Under the pieces are notes generated by a model. The model was not told where the DNA came from, did not search any database, and was given only the letters and a program-made list of their open reading frames with translations. This document shows positions 63,219 to 64,000 of a stretch of 64,000 nt of DNA, one piece after another (the first letter of the stretch is position 1; each line of letters begins with the position of its first letter). The position numbers and the translations under genes were made by a program. Location: NCBI GenBank assembly GCA_022842065.1, contig JALHQH010000001.1, positions 248,001 to 312,000 of the forward strand, read 5' to 3'. This DNA comes from Caldilineaceae bacterium (GTDB lineage Bacteria > Chloroflexota > Anaerolineae > Caldilineales > Caldilineaceae).

Positions 63219-64000
63219 ATGCTTTCAACAACAGAAGGTGAACGCCGGCTAACCGCCTTACGGGGCATGATGGCCACCGCCGGCTACGAGGTGCTGATTT
63301 TTGCCGGCAAGGCCGAGGCCACCCAACGGGGCTACATCCGTTATCTCACCAACTGGCGGCTGTGGGGTGGCAAGGGTTTTGCCATCCTACCGCTGCAGGC
63401 TGAACCACTGATGATCCTGGGGGCCGGTTCGCAATCACACTGGGCACCACAAGTTGGTTGGATCAAGCAGGTGCAGCCATCGACCAACATGCTGGCTGAT
63501 CTGGCCGGCGCGATTGACAAACTGGGGCTGGCCCAGGGCACCATCGGCGTCGTTGGGTTAAACGAAGTTATGCTCTACGGTGATGTGCTGGCCCTGCAAC
63601 AACGGCTATCGGGTGCCACGCTGGTCGACGCCACCCATCAGGTCGATGCGATCATGGCCGTCAAAAGTGCAGAGGAACTAGCCGCGGTCACGGCCACCTA
63701 TCACTATATTGCCGAGGCCTTGGCCGTCTTCAAAGCCGAGTTGGCCCCGGGTAAGACTGAGCGTGCGGTGATGGCACAAGCGGTCTGTCTCTTAGCTGAA
63801 TACGGTTGCCATGACGGCATCGCCCATCTGACCAACGGCATCCAACCCTTTTTCCGCCCCCCAACGGATCGGCTGATTACCATCGACGACATCTTTAAAG
63901 TTTCGCTGGAATTTGCCGGCCCTGATGGTTATTGGATCGAACTCTCGGGCATCTACTCGTTCAAAGAGCCGTCACCCCGGCTGCAACGCCATTTTGAGAC
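63219..64000 (+). CDS. M24 pita-bread family protein, 5' part (runs off the window)
   Basis: The first 260 codons are visible and open to the edge. Residues 1-145 form a creatinase-type N-terminal domain (GYEVLIFAGKAEATQRGYIRYLTNW). The pita-bread domain then starts (MAVKSAEELAAVTATYHYIAEALAVFKAELAPGKTERAVM). The first metal-ligand pair reads VSLEFAGPDGYWIELSG, with Glu in both positions where active peptidases have Asp. Later ligands are outside the window. Related enzymes include ectoine hydrolase and creatinase. It is in tight array with the M20 gene. Confidence 0.85.
   Translation, partial: MLSTTEGERRLTALRGMMATAGYEVLIFAGKAEATQRGYIRYLTNWRLWGGKGFAILPLQAEPLMILGAGSQSHWAPQVGWIKQVQPSTNMLADLAGAIDKLGLAQGTIGVVGLNEVMLYGDVLALQQRLSGATLVDATHQVDAIMAVKSAEELAAVTATYHYIAEALAVFKAELAPGKTERAVMAQAVCLLAEYGCHDGIAHLTNGIQPFFRPPTDRLITIDDIFKVSLEFAGPDGYWIELSGIYSFKEPSPRLQRHFE

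Noticed and set aside
29432..64000. Ectoine/hydroxyectoine degradation cluster
   Set aside because: M24, AspA/AstE-type deacylase and aminotransferase genes fit, but EutB/EutC and the diaminobutyrate/aspartate-semialdehyde pair are missing, and the many M20/M14 peptidases do not belong to that pathway.

Overview
The window is a bacterial chromosome segment, most likely from Chloroflexota (an Anaerolineae or Caldilineae relative). This is inferred from the housekeeping gene mix, a Thr/Pro-rich lipoprotein linker, LysM/L,D-transpeptidase envelope proteins, and abundant intergenic palindromes. It contains no phage, insertion sequence, CRISPR array or rRNA. One tRNA is present.

Positions 1-7.8 kb hold housekeeping and small conserved genes: a partial cysS, a YacL-like PIN-TRAM gene, a PIG-L deacetylase, DUF951, a Nif3 homologue, an Rdx/SelW-family gene read through an in-frame TGA (a probable selenoprotein), a lipoprotein with a glycosidase-like barrel, and an HNH endonuclease. 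Positions 8.7-12.4 kb hold a three-gene phosphosignalling set (VWA, PP2C, divergent kinase with membrane tail) that matches the TerY-P triad layout. Positions 12.5-16.5 kb hold two L,D-transpeptidases flanking xylB. tRNA-Leu(UAA) follows, then a gene-free AT-rich stretch of about 870 bp, then rplS, rnhB, yraN, miaA and relA/spoT. After these come a response regulator with a degenerate receiver, oligoendopeptidase F and aconitase.

From about 29.4 kb to the right edge the window is one large catabolic island. Minus-strand genes (29.4-44.4 kb) encode a dipeptide/oligopeptide ABC transporter (binding protein and two permeases, no ATPase here), a 2-hydroxyacid dehydrogenase, two DUF4438 proteins, an SDR, a double-VOC protein, an AspA/AstE-like deacylase, an Ldh-family dehydrogenase, an aminotransferase pseudoenzyme overlapping a true aminotransferase, and an allantoinase/hydantoinase-like amidohydrolase. 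Plus-strand genes (44.9-64 kb) encode an M14 carboxypeptidase, two M24 pita-bread proteins with altered metal ligands, four M20 peptidases, an unknown probable barrel protein, a prolidase-type amidohydrolase, two more aminotransferases, a Gfo/Idh/MocA oxidoreductase, an epimerase and an isochorismatase-type hydrolase. A FadR-type GntR regulator lies among them. The two arms diverge from a perfect 22-bp palindrome that carries a TTGACA -35 box in each direction. Half of it recurs upstream of another aminotransferase. I infer an inducible pathway that imports and dismantles small peptide-like or N-acylated amino acid conjugates. The substrate is unknown.

Intergenic DNA is unusually rich in hairpins. 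These include two loopless perfect palindromes (64 and 58 bp) and a dispersed family built from words like CGTAAAACGTGATG. Others sit as terminators, leaders or inter-cistronic stems.
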